NCBI RefSeq assembly: GCF_000718095.1
Contig: NZ_JOEI01000017.1
Span: forward strand, 124,001-188,000
Length of the DNA stretch: 64,000 nucleotides
Source: Streptomyces scopuliridis RB72
Lineage (GTDB): Bacteria; Actinomycetota; Actinomycetes; Streptomycetales; Streptomycetaceae
Direction: 5' to 3'
Below, piece by piece: positions 24,504-33,306 of this stretch. Made by a program: the position numbers and the translations under genes. The notes beneath the pieces were generated by a model. That model searched no databases. It was not told the DNA's origin and saw only the letters and a list, made by a program, of their open reading frames with translations. Every line of letters begins with the position of its first letter. The stretch's first letter is position 1.

Positions 24504-25382
24504 GGCGGCGCTCCTTTCGTCGGCTCCCATGATGGCCGACGGCGCCCGCACGTCCGTCAGCCACTCCCCGAGGCGTGCCAGCAGCGCGTCGTCGGCGGCG
24601 TTCTCCGCGTGGCCCATGCCCGGTTCGAGCCACAGTTCGGCGGCGCCCGGAGCCGCGGCGCCGGCCAGCGAGCGGGGGTGGTCCAGCGGGAAGTACGGGT
24701 CGCGGTCGCCGTGTACGACGAGCAGCGGGACCGGCGCGATCAGCGGGACGGACTCGACCGGGGAGAGCGGCACGGGATCCCAGTCCCGGTCATGGATACG
24801 CGTACGCAATCCGTAGCGGCCGACCAGCCGGCCCAGGGGCCGCGTCACCACCCAGTGCAGCCGCCGCATCGGGGCGGTTCCCCGGTAGTACCAGCGCGCG
24901 GGTGCGCTCACGGCGGCCACGGCGTCGGTCCGCGCACCTGTGCGCCCCCTGTGCGACGCGGCATGGCGCAGCACCACGGATCCGCCCATGGAGAAGCCGA
25001 CGGTCACGACACGCGAATGGCCCAGCGCGCGGGCCCATTCGACGGCCGCCGCCAGATCGAGGATCTCGCGGTCGCCGACCGTGGAGCGCCCGCCCGAGCG
25101 GCCGTGCCCGCGGAACGAGAACGTGACGACGGCCGCACGCTGCGCGAACACCCGCGCCGCCCGTCGTACGGCGGGTTTTTCCACCGACCCGGTGAACCCA
25201 TGTGCGAGCACGATCGCGGTCCCGCCGTCCGCCCGGAAATCCTGCCCGAAACCCGCCGTACACGGCTCGTACACCGCCTCGATGGGGACCCCGTCCACGG
25301 TCCTGAGGACCGTGCGCCGGGTGCCCCGGGCACCCGGGGAATCTGGTGATCTGCGGGATTGACCCTCTGGCACCGAGCACAT
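24249..25382 (-). CDS. Alpha/beta hydrolase reading in frame into a MoaD-like domain
   Basis: A 377-aa frame from an ATG at 25382 (start uncertain; no good ribosome-binding site). Residues about 30-290 are an alpha/beta hydrolase: oxyanion region LAHGFTGS, nucleophile GFSMGGS, acid VHGDRDPYF and histidine GMGHAEN. Without any stop the frame continues into an 84-aa MoaD/ThiS-like ubiquitin fold ending PPFAGG. A strong internal start at 24503 can make the MoaD-like part alone. The gene is divergent from glnR, and the membrane protein at 24238 follows after 10 bp. In other genomes I would expect two separate genes. Confidence 0.8.
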   Translation of the reverse strand: MCSVPEGQSRRSPDSPGARGTRRTVLRTVDGVPIEAVYEPCTAGFGQDFRADGGTAIVLAHGFTGSVEKPAVRRAARVFAQRAAVVTFSFRGHGRSGGRSTVGDREILDLAAAVEWARALGHSRVVTVGFSMGGSVVLRHAASHRGRTGARTDAVAAVSAPARWYYRGTAPMRRLHWVVTRPLGRLVGRYGLRTRIHDRDWDPVPLSPVESVPLIAPVPLLVVHGDRDPYFPLDHPRSLAGAAAPGAAELWLEPGMGHAENAADDALLARLGEWLTDVRAPSAIMGADERSAAMASGTIRYWAAAKAAAGTAEEPYAADNLADALAAARVRHPGELVRVLQRCSFIVDGDPVGTRGHETVRLAEGGTVEVLPPFAGG

Positions 25383-25463
25383 GTGGGTTATTCTGCTGCG
25401 AAGAGGATCCGGGCAATGTAGCCCCCGGGTCCTTTTGTGTTTCCCGTCCGTTGTTACAGACAG

Positions 25464-25589
25464 ATGACACAGACGGAAGACACGGACATCACGGCTGCGG
25501 GCCTCAGGGCGAGGGAGCCGCGGCCGGCACCACGCAGGACAAGCAGTGCCGCATACGTCCTCGCAGGGACCGAGGAGGAACCGACGTAA
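25464..25589 (+). CDS. 41-aa upstream ORF in the glnR leader
   Basis: ATG at 25464 opens 41 codons (TQTEDTDITAAGLRAREP...) ending TAA at 25587-25589. The last A is the first base of the next small ORF's ATG (TAATG overlap). No domain is recognised. There is no strong ribosome-binding site. It may be a regulatory uORF or chance; the chain of overlaps into glnR is the reason to record it. Confidence 0.35.
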   Translation: MTQTEDTDITAAGLRAREPRPAPRRTSSAAYVLAGTEEEPT

Positions 25590-25645
25590 TGGGCAAGCGA
25601 ACCGTGTATGACAACAGTCCGGCCGAGGCAGGTGGGCGGCGATGA
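25589..25645 (+). CDS. 18-aa upstream ORF overlapping the glnR start
   Basis: ATG at 25589 with AGGAGG about 10 nt upstream encodes [17 protein letters not shown] and stops at TGA 25643-25645, overlapping the glnR ATG (ATGA). Translation of this peptide could feed ribosomes to glnR. The good ribosome-binding site makes it more credible than the 41-aa ORF. Confidence 0.5.
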   Translation: MGKRTVYDNSPAEAGGRR

Positions 25646-26526
25646 GTTCTCTGCTGCTTCTGACCAACGCGCTCCAGCCCTCGACGGAGGTGCTGCCGGC
25701 TCTTGGACTGCTGCTCCACAATGTGCGGGTGGCCCCCGCCGAAGGGCCCGCTCTCGTCGACACCCCTGGTGCCGATGTCATTCTGATCGACGGCCGGCGC
25801 GACCTTCCGCAGGTGCGGTCGCTCTGCCAGCTGCTCCGGTCCACCGGACCGGGCTGCCCGCTGATCCTCGTCGTGACGGAGGGCGGCCTCGCCGCCGTCA
25901 CCGCGGACTGGGGCATCGACGACGTACTGCTCGACACGGCCGGTCCGGCCGAGGTCGAGGCCCGGCTGCGGCTCGCGATGGGCCGGCAGCAGATCTCGAC
26001 CGACGACTCCCCGATGGAGATCCGCAACGGCGATCTGTCGGTGGACGAGGCGACCTACAGCGCGAAGCTCAAGGGGCGGGTCCTGGACCTGACCTTCAAG
26101 GAGTTCGAGCTGCTCAAGTACCTCGCGCAGCACCCGGGCCGGGTCTTCACCCGGGCCCAGCTGCTCCAAGAGGTCTGGGGCTACGACTACTTCGGCGGTA
26201 CGCGGACGGTCGACGTCCACGTACGGCGGCTGCGCGCGAAGCTCGGCCCCGAGCACGAGTCGCTGATCGGGACCGTACGGAACGTCGGCTACCGCTTCGT
26301 CACCCCGGAGAAGGGCGAGCGCGGTACGGAGAAGTCCGACCGGGCGTCAGGTGACACCCGGGCGAATGCCGCCGGGGAGCCGTCCCCTGCCGAGGGCCAC
26401 AATGGGTCTCGCAACGGGTCCCACCCCGAGCCCCGGCACGAGAAGGCCGAGGACCCCGGGGACGACGACACGGCCGCCGGACTGGACGCCACACAAGAAA
26501 ATGCCGTGCGACCTGCCAAGCGGTAG
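25642..26526 (+). CDS. glnR: GlnR, nitrogen-assimilation response regulator
   Basis: A 294-aa atypical OmpR-family regulator. The N-terminal receiver-like domain ([20 protein letters not shown], then [16 protein letters not shown]) keeps the conserved Asp near residue 50 but lacks the full phosphorylation pocket. The C-terminal winged helix ([35 protein letters not shown]) matches Streptomyces GlnR. It activates glnA, glnII, amtB-glnK and nirB and represses gdhA under nitrogen limitation, acting without a paired kinase. The tail after residue about 220 is charged and disordered and somewhat longer than usual. The start overlaps an 18-codon uORF. Confidence 0.96.
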   Translation: MSSLLLLTNALQPSTEVLPALGLLLHNVRVAPAEGPALVDTPGADVILIDGRRDLPQVRSLCQLLRSTGPGCPLILVVTEGGLAAVTADWGIDDVLLDTAGPAEVEARLRLAMGRQQISTDDSPMEIRNGDLSVDEATYSAKLKGRVLDLTFKEFELLKYLAQHPGRVFTRAQLLQEVWGYDYFGGTRTVDVHVRRLRAKLGPEHESLIGTVRNVGYRFVTPEKGERGTEKSDRASGDTRANAAGEPSPAEGHNGSRNGSHPEPRHEKAEDPGDDDTAAGLDATQENAVRPAKR

Positions 26527-26549
26527 GTCACCACGCGTAGACTCCGCGC

Positions 26550-27572
26550 GTGGCCAAGGTGACGCGGGACGATGTGGCACGACTGGCGGGTACGTCCACC
26601 GCCGTCGTCAGCTATGTCATCAACAACGGACCGAGGCCGGTCGCCCCGGCCACGCGCGAGCGGGTGGTCGCCGCGATCCAGGAGCTGGGCTACCGGCCCG
26701 ACCGGGTCGCCCAGGCGATGGCCTCGCGGCGGACCGACCTCATAGGGGTCGTCGTGCCGGACGCGAGACAGCCCTTCTTCGCGGAGATGGCGCACGCGGT
26801 CGAACAGGCCGCGGCCGAGCGCGGGAAAATGGTGCTCGTCGGCAACTCCGACTACCGCAATGAGCGGGAGGTCCACTATCTGCGGGCCTTCCTGGGCATG
26901 CGGGTGTCGGGGCTGATCCTGGTCAGCCAGGGTCCGAGCGAGCGCGCGGCGGCCGAGATAGAGGCCTGGGACGCGCGGGTCGTGCTGCTGCACGAGCGGC
27001 CCGAGGGCATCGATGACGTGGCGGTCGTGACGGACGACATCGGCGGCGCCCAGCTCGCCACCCGTCATCTGCTGGAGCACGGCCATCCGTACGTCGCCTG
27101 CCTCGGCGGGGTCGAGTCCACCCCGGTCGTCGGCGACCCGGTGACCGACCACGTCGAGGGCTGGCGGCGGGCGATGCTGGAGGCCGGGCGGCCGGTGGAG
27201 GGACGCCTCTTCCGGGCGCTCTACAACCGGTACGACGCGTACCAGGTCGCGCTGGAGCTGCTGGCGGGCCCCGACCGGCCGCCGGCGATCTTCTGCTCCA
27301 CCGACGACCAGGCGATCGGCGTGCTGCGGGCGGCCCGCGAGCTGCGGATCGACGTCCCCGGCGAGCTGGCCGTGGCGGGCTTCGACGACGTCAAGGAAGC
27401 CGGGCTCACGGACCCGCCGCTGACGACGGTCTCCTCCGACCGGCCGGCGATGGCGCGGGCCGCGGTGGATCTCGTGCTGGACGACGGGCTGCGGGTGGCG
27501 GGGTCGCGGCGGGAACGGGTGAAGCAGTTCCCGTCGGCGCTGATCGTGCGGCGCTCCTGCGGCTGCGCGTAG
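26550..27572 (+). CDS. LacI-family transcriptional regulator
   Basis: A 340-aa protein from a GTG at 26550. The LacI helix-turn-helix is [20 protein letters not shown] with hinge [20 protein letters not shown]; the periplasmic-binding-like effector domain follows ([12 protein letters not shown], a [18 protein letters not shown] segment, and a C-terminal [18 protein letters not shown]). The effector is probably a sugar, but no sugar operon lies nearby, so the target is elsewhere or it acts globally. It begins 23 bp after glnR on the same strand and may be co-transcribed with it. Confidence 0.92.
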   Translation: MAKVTRDDVARLAGTSTAVVSYVINNGPRPVAPATRERVVAAIQELGYRPDRVAQAMASRRTDLIGVVVPDARQPFFAEMAHAVEQAAAERGKMVLVGNSDYRNEREVHYLRAFLGMRVSGLILVSQGPSERAAAEIEAWDARVVLLHERPEGIDDVAVVTDDIGGAQLATRHLLEHGHPYVACLGGVESTPVVGDPVTDHVEGWRRAMLEAGRPVEGRLFRALYNRYDAYQVALELLAGPDRPPAIFCSTDDQAIGVLRAARELRIDVPGELAVAGFDDVKEAGLTDPPLTTVSSDRPAMARAAVDLVLDDGLRVAGSRRERVKQFPSALIVRRSCGCA

Positions 27573-27660
27573 GCGGTCGGGGGCCAGGCAGTCGGGACCC
27601 GGCCCCCCGGCCGCTGTCCCGGCGGTCTTTATATGGGGCATACGCACTTTTGTTGCCCTT

Positions 27661-27687
27661 CTCAGAACGCCCTCAGCTTGTTCTCAT
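27661..27687. promoter_or_regulatory. Three CTCAG direct repeats at 11-bp spacing upstream of the HtrA-like gene
   Basis: CTCAG (27661), CTCAG (27672) and CTCAT (27683) recur with exact 11-bp spacing, 24-50 bp before the protease ATG. One-turn-spaced direct repeats are the usual site of OmpR-family response regulators, and the sequence resembles the MprA box as I recall it. The MprA-like regulator encoded at 28935 is the natural candidate binder. Confidence 0.6.
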
Positions 27688-27710
27688 CTACGGCGCGGAC
27701 AGTCGTTCCC

Positions 27711-28778
27711 ATGACCGACTACTACCGCGGCAGCGGCGACGCAGACAGCACGCAGCAGCACCCCACCCAGGGGTTCCAGGGACAGGGAGGCCAGGGACAG
27801 GGGCTCCAGGGCTCGGCGTACCCGCCGCCGCCCGCGTACGGTCCCAGCATTCCCGTCGGCGGCACCGGCACCACGACCGCCACCGCTCACCGGCGCGCCA
27901 AGCGGCCCGTGGCCCTGCTCGCCGCGGTGGCGATCGCCGCGGCGGTCGTCGGCGGCGGTACGGCGGCCCTGGTCGGGAACTACACCGGCGGCGGCACGGA
28001 CAGCACCGGCACGACGGTCAGCGGGACGACGGTCTCGCAGAGCAGCGCGGGCACGGTGGCCGGGGTCGCCCAGGCCGTGTCCCCCGCCATCGTCGAGATC
28101 AACGCGACCTCCACGAGCGGTGAGGCCACCGGCTCCGGCGTGATCATCACGTCCGACGGCGAGATCATCACCAACAACCATGTGATCGCCGGGGCCTCCT
28201 CGATAAAGGTCCAGCTCAGCACGGGTAAGAGCTACACCGCCCAGGTCGTCGGCACCGACGCGAACAAGGACCTCGCGCTGATCAAGCTGGAGGGCGCGAG
28301 CGGCCTCAAGACGGCCACGCTCGGCAACTCCGACCAGGTGAAGGTCGGCGACCAGGTCGTGGCGATCGGCTCGCCCGAGGGCCTGACCGGCACCGTCACC
28401 AGCGGCATCATCTCGGCGCTCAACCGCGATGTCACCGTGGCCAAGGAGCAGGACCAGGGTCAGCAGCAGCAACCGCAGCGGGGCGGGGGCAACTGGCCGT
28501 TCGAGTTCGGCGGGCAGCAGTTCAACGGCGACACCGGCTCCTCGAAGACCACGTACAAGGCGCTCCAGACGGACGCGTCGCTCAACCCGGGCAACTCGGG
28601 TGGCGCGCTGATCAATATGAACGGCGAGATCATCGGTATCAACTCCGCGATGTACGCGCCGAGTTCGTCGTCCGCCTCCGGGAGCTCCGGCGCCGGCAGC
28701 GTGGGTCTGGGCTTCGCCATCCCGGTCAACACCGTCAAGTCGGACCTCGCGGCGCTGCGCTCCGGCGGCACCATCTGA
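27711..28778 (+). CDS. HtrA/DegP-like membrane-anchored serine protease without PDZ domain
   Basis: A 355-aa protein. A Gln/Gly/Pro-rich cytoplasmic tail (1-62) is followed by a transmembrane helix (66-90) and a trypsin-like domain with the triad His157 (NNHVIA), Asp187 (NKDLAL) and Ser296 (NPGNSGGA). A Gln/Gly-rich insertion occurs near residues 245-275. The protein ends just after the protease fold, so the usual C-terminal PDZ domain is absent. It probably degrades or chaperones misfolded secreted proteins at the outer face of the membrane. The two-component pair downstream and the CTCAG repeats upstream suggest envelope-stress control, as in mycobacterial mprAB-pepD. Confidence 0.93.
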   Translation: MTDYYRGSGDADSTQQHPTQGFQGQGGQGQGLQGSAYPPPPAYGPSIPVGGTGTTTATAHRRAKRPVALLAAVAIAAAVVGGGTAALVGNYTGGGTDSTGTTVSGTTVSQSSAGTVAGVAQAVSPAIVEINATSTSGEATGSGVIITSDGEIITNNHVIAGASSIKVQLSTGKSYTAQVVGTDANKDLALIKLEGASGLKTATLGNSDQVKVGDQVVAIGSPEGLTGTVTSGIISALNRDVTVAKEQDQGQQQQPQRGGGNWPFEFGGQQFNGDTGSSKTTYKALQTDASLNPGNSGGALINMNGEIIGINSAMYAPSSSSASGSSGAGSVGLGFAIPVNTVKSDLAALRSGGTI

Positions 28779-28934
28779 TCGCCGGGGGTGCGTGGCGTCG
28801 TGGCACGAGCCGCCGTGGGACGGGCGTGCGACGCTGATAGTACGGATCGCGCCGATCGTGCGACCGTTGACCTTGCCCGACCGTTTACCTGTGCCCGACC
28901 GTTCCGCCGAGCCGACTGACGAGGTAGTAGCGAC

Positions 28935-29729
28935 ATGAGTCCCGCCGAAGGCGATCCCCAGCGGATCCTGATCGTCGACGACGAGCCCGCCGTACGCGAG
29001 GCGCTCCAGCGGAGCCTCGCCTTCGACGGATACGGGACCGAGGTCGCCGTCGACGGCATCGACGCGCTCGGCAAGGCCGCCGCCTACGATCCGGATCTGA
29101 TCGTCCTCGACATCCAGATGCCGCGGATGGACGGTCTGACGGCGGCCCGCAGGCTCCGGGGAAGCGGCTCGAAAGTGCCGATCCTGATGCTGACGGCCCG
29201 CGACACGGTCGGTGACCGGGTCACGGGGCTGGACGCGGGCGCCGACGACTACCTGGTCAAACCCTTCGAGCTGGACGAACTGTTCGCCCGGATCCGCGCC
29301 CTGCTGCGACGCAGCTCGTACGCGGCGGCCACGGCCGACGACCGGCCCGACGACGATGTGCTGGCCTTCGCCGATCTGCGGATGGACCTGACGACGCGCG
29401 AAGTGATGCGCGGAAACCGGCGGGTGGAGCTGACCCGTACCGAATTCACCCTGCTGGAGATGTTCCTGGCGCACCCGAGGCAGGTGCTGACCCGGGAGCA
29501 GATCCTCAAGGCGGTGTGGGGCTTCGACTTCGAGCCGAGCTCCAACTCCCTGGATGTGTACGTGATGTATCTGCGCCGGAAGACCGAGAGCGGCGGCGAA
29601 CCCCGGCTGGTCCACACGGTGCGGGGCGTGGGGTACGCGCTGCGCGCCGACGCGGGGAGCGGCACGGGCGCGGGGACGGGCGGCGGGACGGGCGGCGGGG
29701 CGGGCACCGGTACGGGCGGCGGGGCGTGA
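28935..29729 (+). CDS. MprA-like OmpR-family response regulator
   Basis: A 264-aa response regulator with the phosphoacceptor Asp59 ([13 protein letters not shown]), acidic pocket DDE (residues 15-17), Lys in [11 protein letters not shown] and a C-terminal winged helix ([34 protein letters not shown]). A Gly/Thr-rich tail (GTGAGTGGGTGGGAG) ends the protein. Its GTGA stop/start overlap with the kinase gene couples the two. The MprA-like type and the HtrA-like gene upstream suggest that it responds to cell-envelope or secretion stress. Confidence 0.94.
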   Translation: MSPAEGDPQRILIVDDEPAVREALQRSLAFDGYGTEVAVDGIDALGKAAAYDPDLIVLDIQMPRMDGLTAARRLRGSGSKVPILMLTARDTVGDRVTGLDAGADDYLVKPFELDELFARIRALLRRSSYAAATADDRPDDDVLAFADLRMDLTTREVMRGNRRVELTRTEFTLLEMFLAHPRQVLTREQILKAVWGFDFEPSSNSLDVYVMYLRRKTESGGEPRLVHTVRGVGYALRADAGSGTGAGTGGGTGGGAGTGTGGGA

Positions 29730-31150
29730 CCGGTCCGACGGGCCCGCTCCACCGGCTCCGTACGCTGCCGCTCCGCTCCCGGCTCGCGCTGCTGGTCGCC
29801 ACGGCGGTCGCGGTGGCGGTGGCGGTCGCGGCGGTGGCCTGCTGGCTGCTGACGCGCACGCAGTTGGAGAGCGAGCTGGACAACTCGATCAGGAACACCA
29901 GCGCCGGTGATCCCGCGGTGCGGGACGCGCTCAACAACTGCGGCGCCCCGATCAGTCCCGAGAACAGGGCCGGCTTCGCCTATGTCCAGGTGGTCCTGAG
30001 CGACGGCAGCCGCTGCGTGGCCTCGTTCTCGGAGCCGGTGAAGGTCCAGCCGCAGGATGTGGCGGTCGCCACCGGCACCCTGCGTCAGTCGCTCCACAAC
30101 AGCGTCACCGACAGCGGTGCCAAGGTCCGCGTCTTCACGAAGGCCACCCCCTACGGGCCCGGCACCCAGGTCGCCGTGACCGTGTCCCGGCCCCTCGCCG
30201 AGATCGACGCCTCCCTGAACCGGCTCGCCCTGCTGCTCACCGCCGTCGCCGGCGTCGGTGTGATCGGGGCGGGCGCGGCCGGGCTCTGGGTCGCCAGGTC
30301 GGGGCTGCGGCCCGTCGACGGGCTGACCCGGGCCGTGGAGCATGTGGCACGGACCGAGGATCTCGCCATCCGTATCCCCGTCGAGGGCGAGGACGAGATC
30401 GCCCGGCTGTCCCGCTCCTTCAACTCGATGACCGCCGCCCTCGCGTCCTCCCGGGACCGGCAGTCCCAGCTGATCGCCGACGCCGGGCACGAGCTGCGGA
30501 CCCCGCTCACCTCGCTCCGTACGAACATCGAGCTGCTCGCCCGCAGCGAGGAGACGGGCCGGGCGATCCCGCCCGACGACCGCAAGGCGCTCATGGCGTC
30601 CGTCAAGGCGCAGATGACCGAGCTGGCCGCGCTCATCGGCGATCTTCAGGAGCTGTCGCGCCCGGACGCCGCGGATCCGGGGCCCCTCCAGGTCGTGGCG
30701 CTGCACCAAGTCGTCGAGAGCGCGCTGGAGCGTGCACGGCTGCGCGGGCCCGATCTGACCATCAGCGCCGAGCTGAGCCCCTGGTACGTACGGGCCGAGC
30801 CGGCCGCCCTCGAACGGGCGCTGGTCAACGTCCTCGACAACGCGGTGAAGTTCAGCCCGTCCGGCGGCTCGGTGGAGGTCTCGCTGAGCGCGAGCGGCGA
30901 GCTGACCGTACGGGACCACGGCCCCGGTATCCCGGCCGACGAGCTGCCGCATGTCTTCGAACGGTTCTGGCGCTCGCCGTCGGCCCGTGCGCTGCCGGGC
31001 TCGGGGCTGGGGCTGTCGATCGTGGCGCGTACGGTCCAGCAGACGGGCGGCGAGATCGCGCTGCGCCAGGCGGCGGGGGGCGGGACGGTGGCGGCGATCC
31101 GTATCCCGGGGGCGCCGACGCCACCGCCGGAGACCCCCGGAACCGGCTGA
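29726..31150 (+). CDS. MprB-like sensor histidine kinase
   Basis: A 474-aa kinase with two transmembrane helices (about 19-42 and 166-190), an extracytoplasmic loop of about 120 residues holding two Cys (72 and 97) that could form a disulfide, a HAMP domain, the phosphorylated His255 ([11 protein letters not shown]) and an ATPase domain ([26 protein letters not shown]). It should phosphorylate the regulator encoded just upstream. The loop cysteines might sense redox or disulfide status of the cell surface (inference). Confidence 0.94.
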   Translation: MTGPTGPLHRLRTLPLRSRLALLVATAVAVAVAVAAVACWLLTRTQLESELDNSIRNTSAGDPAVRDALNNCGAPISPENRAGFAYVQVVLSDGSRCVASFSEPVKVQPQDVAVATGTLRQSLHNSVTDSGAKVRVFTKATPYGPGTQVAVTVSRPLAEIDASLNRLALLLTAVAGVGVIGAGAAGLWVARSGLRPVDGLTRAVEHVARTEDLAIRIPVEGEDEIARLSRSFNSMTAALASSRDRQSQLIADAGHELRTPLTSLRTNIELLARSEETGRAIPPDDRKALMASVKAQMTELAALIGDLQELSRPDAADPGPLQVVALHQVVESALERARLRGPDLTISAELSPWYVRAEPAALERALVNVLDNAVKFSPSGGSVEVSLSASGELTVRDHGPGIPADELPHVFERFWRSPSARALPGSGLGLSIVARTVQQTGGEIALRQAAGGGTVAAIRIPGAPTPPPETPGTG

Positions 31151-31173
31151 GATCTCCGCGCAGCCGGTTCCGG
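31137..31173. terminator. 13-bp perfect-stem bidirectional terminator
   Basis: CCGGAACCGGCTG (31137-31149) pairs perfectly with CAGCCGGTTCCGG (31161-31173) around an 11-nt loop. It straddles the kinase stop and lies between convergent genes, so it can serve both. Confidence 0.8.
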
Positions 31174-31193
31174 AGGGCTCACGTCGTGTGCCG

Positions 31194-32105
31194 TCAGCCG
31201 TTGTGGCGGATGAGCGACTCGACCAGTCCGGGCCGGGTCGCGGGGAAGTCCAGCGGTACGATCCCGAGCCCGCGCCAGCCGCTCGCCTCGGCCCCGTCGA
31301 GGAAGGTGTGGACCTGCGGGTTCAGCCGGTCGGAGTTCCAGCGGGGCGGCAGCAGGGCCGCGGTGCTCACGTAGTTGATGTACATCTTCCCGGGCTGCTG
31401 GGCCGCCTTGCGGAAGTGCGCCTCGATCTTGGGGTACTTGGCGCCGGGCTCCGCCTGGTAGTCGTCCTGGATGTCGAAGAGCCCGCCGTCCCCGTACCGC
31501 ACACCGGGCAGTCCCCCGTTGTCCGCGAGCAGGACGACCCGCCCGCGCGCCTCGCCGAGCGTCGGGAGGTTGCCGTCGAGCCGGAAGAGGGAGCGCCAGC
31601 CCTTGCCGTCGAGATAGGTGTCGAAGATCCGCCGGAACTCCGCGTCGCTCTCTCCGGAGTACTCCTGCTTGACGCGCATCAGGACGGTCTCGGAGGGGTT
31701 GGCCCGGAGGAAGTCCCGGCAGGCGTTCAGTACATCGTCGAAGTTCAGGTTCTGGTAGAACGCGGCGTGGTGGATGGTGAACGCGTTCTCGAACGCGCGG
31801 CAGCGGACATCGAGGAAGCGGACGCCGCTGTTCAGCTGCTCGGCGATGGTGGTGTCCTGGCAGGCCACCCAGAGACCGCCGGAGCGCGCGCCGGAGTTGT
31901 GCGTGCCGGGGATGGTCAGCCGCTGTACGGGGGTGGAGTCGGCGAAGCCGCCCATCCAGTCGTACGTGGCGAGCGTGCGTCGTGGCGCGGCCACGGCCGG
32001 GGCCGCACCGATCAGGGCAGCGGCGGAAAGAGCGAACGCGCCGGCCAAAAAGCCCCGGCGCGTACCGATATGCGTGCTCTTCGGCGTGCTTATAGGCGTG
32101 CTCAT
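31194..32105 (-). CDS. Tat-exported PI-PLC-like phosphodiesterase
   Basis: A 303-aa protein. The signal TRRGFLAGAFALSAAALIGA carries the twin-Arg motif at residues 16-17 and ends in an AxA site (PAVAA). The X-domain of bacterial phosphatidylinositol-specific phospholipase C follows, with the first catalytic His in IPGTHNSGA and the second in FTIHHAAF, plus LDVRCRAF. The enzyme cleaves phosphatidylinositol or GPI headgroups through a cyclic intermediate. Secretion suggests host or soil-membrane substrates. It is a single minus-strand gene. Confidence 0.93.
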   Translation of the reverse strand: MSTPISTPKSTHIGTRRGFLAGAFALSAAALIGAAPAVAAPRRTLATYDWMGGFADSTPVQRLTIPGTHNSGARSGGLWVACQDTTIAEQLNSGVRFLDVRCRAFENAFTIHHAAFYQNLNFDDVLNACRDFLRANPSETVLMRVKQEYSGESDAEFRRIFDTYLDGKGWRSLFRLDGNLPTLGEARGRVVLLADNGGLPGVRYGDGGLFDIQDDYQAEPGAKYPKIEAHFRKAAQQPGKMYINYVSTAALLPPRWNSDRLNPQVHTFLDGAEASGWRGLGIVPLDFPATRPGLVESLIRHNG

Positions 32106-32237
32106 GCGAGTGTGCCTCCGTCAGGCGTGGGGGGTCAGCCCTCGAATTATGACCGGTACACGACACGCACGGAACAGCACAGGGGCGGACGGCTAAGGTT
32201 GATCATCATTTGATCGGTGGTCACGGGAGGGGCGTCG

Positions 32238-33002
32238 ATGTCCGTGGAAGAGTTACCGGCCGGGGCGGGCGACGGAGGAGCCCGGAGGCGGGAAAACGTG
32301 ATGACGGCCGGGACGGGCCTGCGGGTCTACCCGGAGCCCGCGGACGTGTTCGTCGCCGACCAGGTCGAACTGGCCCGGCATCTGCACCCCTTGATCTCGA
32401 TCGATCTGGCGCGGGTCGACCCTGCCTGGCGCGGGTGGATCCATCTGGTCAGCCCGCTGGAACCGGCGGAGGGCTATCTCGGTGACCACACCCGGGACTT
32501 CCACTCCGCGCTCCAGACGCCCAACTGGCTCGGGTTCGCGCTGGAGGACGACCGGTACCGGCTGCTCGGCGACGTACGGTACTTCGCGCGGGCGACCACC
32601 CCGGAGGAAGTGCCGGAGCCCTGGGCCGGGTTCCGCGCCGCGCTCGACGAGCACTGCGAGGTCCAGGAACGCAGCTATCGGACCCACCGCGACGCGTTCC
32701 GGCGTGAGGGCCGGCTGTTCATGCGCGACGACGACGGGGCTCCGCTGTACGGGGCGACCGACGGGGTGGCGCTGCTTGACCAGCTCGGCGGCTACGCCGA
32801 CCAGGGCAACTGGGCCGATCCCGACCTGTTCCGGCTTGAGTTCGACGGGGACCGCGTATGGCCGGTGAGCCCGGCAGGAAACCCGTTCCGGTTCGTGGCG
32901 GCGGTGCCGGGCTGGCACTACCGGCGCAGCGGGGCCGACTGGATTCTGCTGTTCTTCGAGCCTGTTGAGCGGCTGGCGCTACTGACGTTCGACTGGAGCT
33001 GA
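32238..33002 (+). CDS. Hypothetical protein, possibly DUF1963-like
   Basis: A 254-aa soluble protein. The ATG at 32238 has GGGAGGGG 5 nt upstream; a GTG at 32217 and an ATG at 32301 are alternatives. Trp-rich segments (WRGWIHLVSPLEPAEGYLG) and a LLDQLGGYADQGNWADPDLF motif recall the LGGxPxxxQ pattern of DUF1963/YwqG-like proteins, but the match is weak. No signal or membrane helix is present. No neighbour suggests a role. Confidence 0.7.
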   Translation: MSVEELPAGAGDGGARRRENVMTAGTGLRVYPEPADVFVADQVELARHLHPLISIDLARVDPAWRGWIHLVSPLEPAEGYLGDHTRDFHSALQTPNWLGFALEDDRYRLLGDVRYFARATTPEEVPEPWAGFRAALDEHCEVQERSYRTHRDAFRREGRLFMRDDDGAPLYGATDGVALLDQLGGYADQGNWADPDLFRLEFDGDRVWPVSPAGNPFRFVAAVPGWHYRRSGADWILLFFEPVERLALLTFDWS

Positions 33003-33050
33003 GGGGCGGGGGCGCCCGTCTATGAGTGTCTTCCAGTCCTCGAAGTCGAG

Positions 33051-33225
33051 TCAACTTCCGACATGGGCCCAGCGTTTGTCCTCGGCGCCGGTCCGCTCCA
33101 GCTCAGCGGTGGCGTACTGGAGTGCGTCGCTCCCGAGGAGCAGATGCAGCGGGGGCTCGTCCTCGTCTGCGATGTCGATCAGGTGAACTGTACGAGCGAG
33201 CGCGCCCTGTTACCCCGGGCTCGCC
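33051..33225 (-). pseudogene. C-terminal remnant of a short-chain dehydrogenase (SDR)
   Basis: In one minus-strand frame, read towards a TGA at 33051-33053, the sequence encodes ARTVHLIDIADEDEPPLHLL then LGSDALQYATAELERT and KRWAHVGS. The PPLHLLLGSDAL pattern is typical of the end of SDR oxidoreductases. There is no start and a TAA lies in frame about 60 codons upstream, so only the tail survives. It fills most of the 304-bp gap between the genes at 33002 and 33307. The rest of the gap shows short GCACGCCAAAGG repeats (about 33228-33255). Confidence 0.7.
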
Positions 33226-33306
33226 CCGCACGCCAAAGGCCCGCACGCCAAAGGGCGGTGAGCTCATGGCCCACCGCCCCTCGGTGTTACGCGACTTCCG
33301 CTACCG

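Noticed and set aside
24560..25126. Plus-strand frames opposite the hydrolase gene
   Set aside because: Arg/Pro-rich shadow translation; the minus strand carries full hydrolase motifs.
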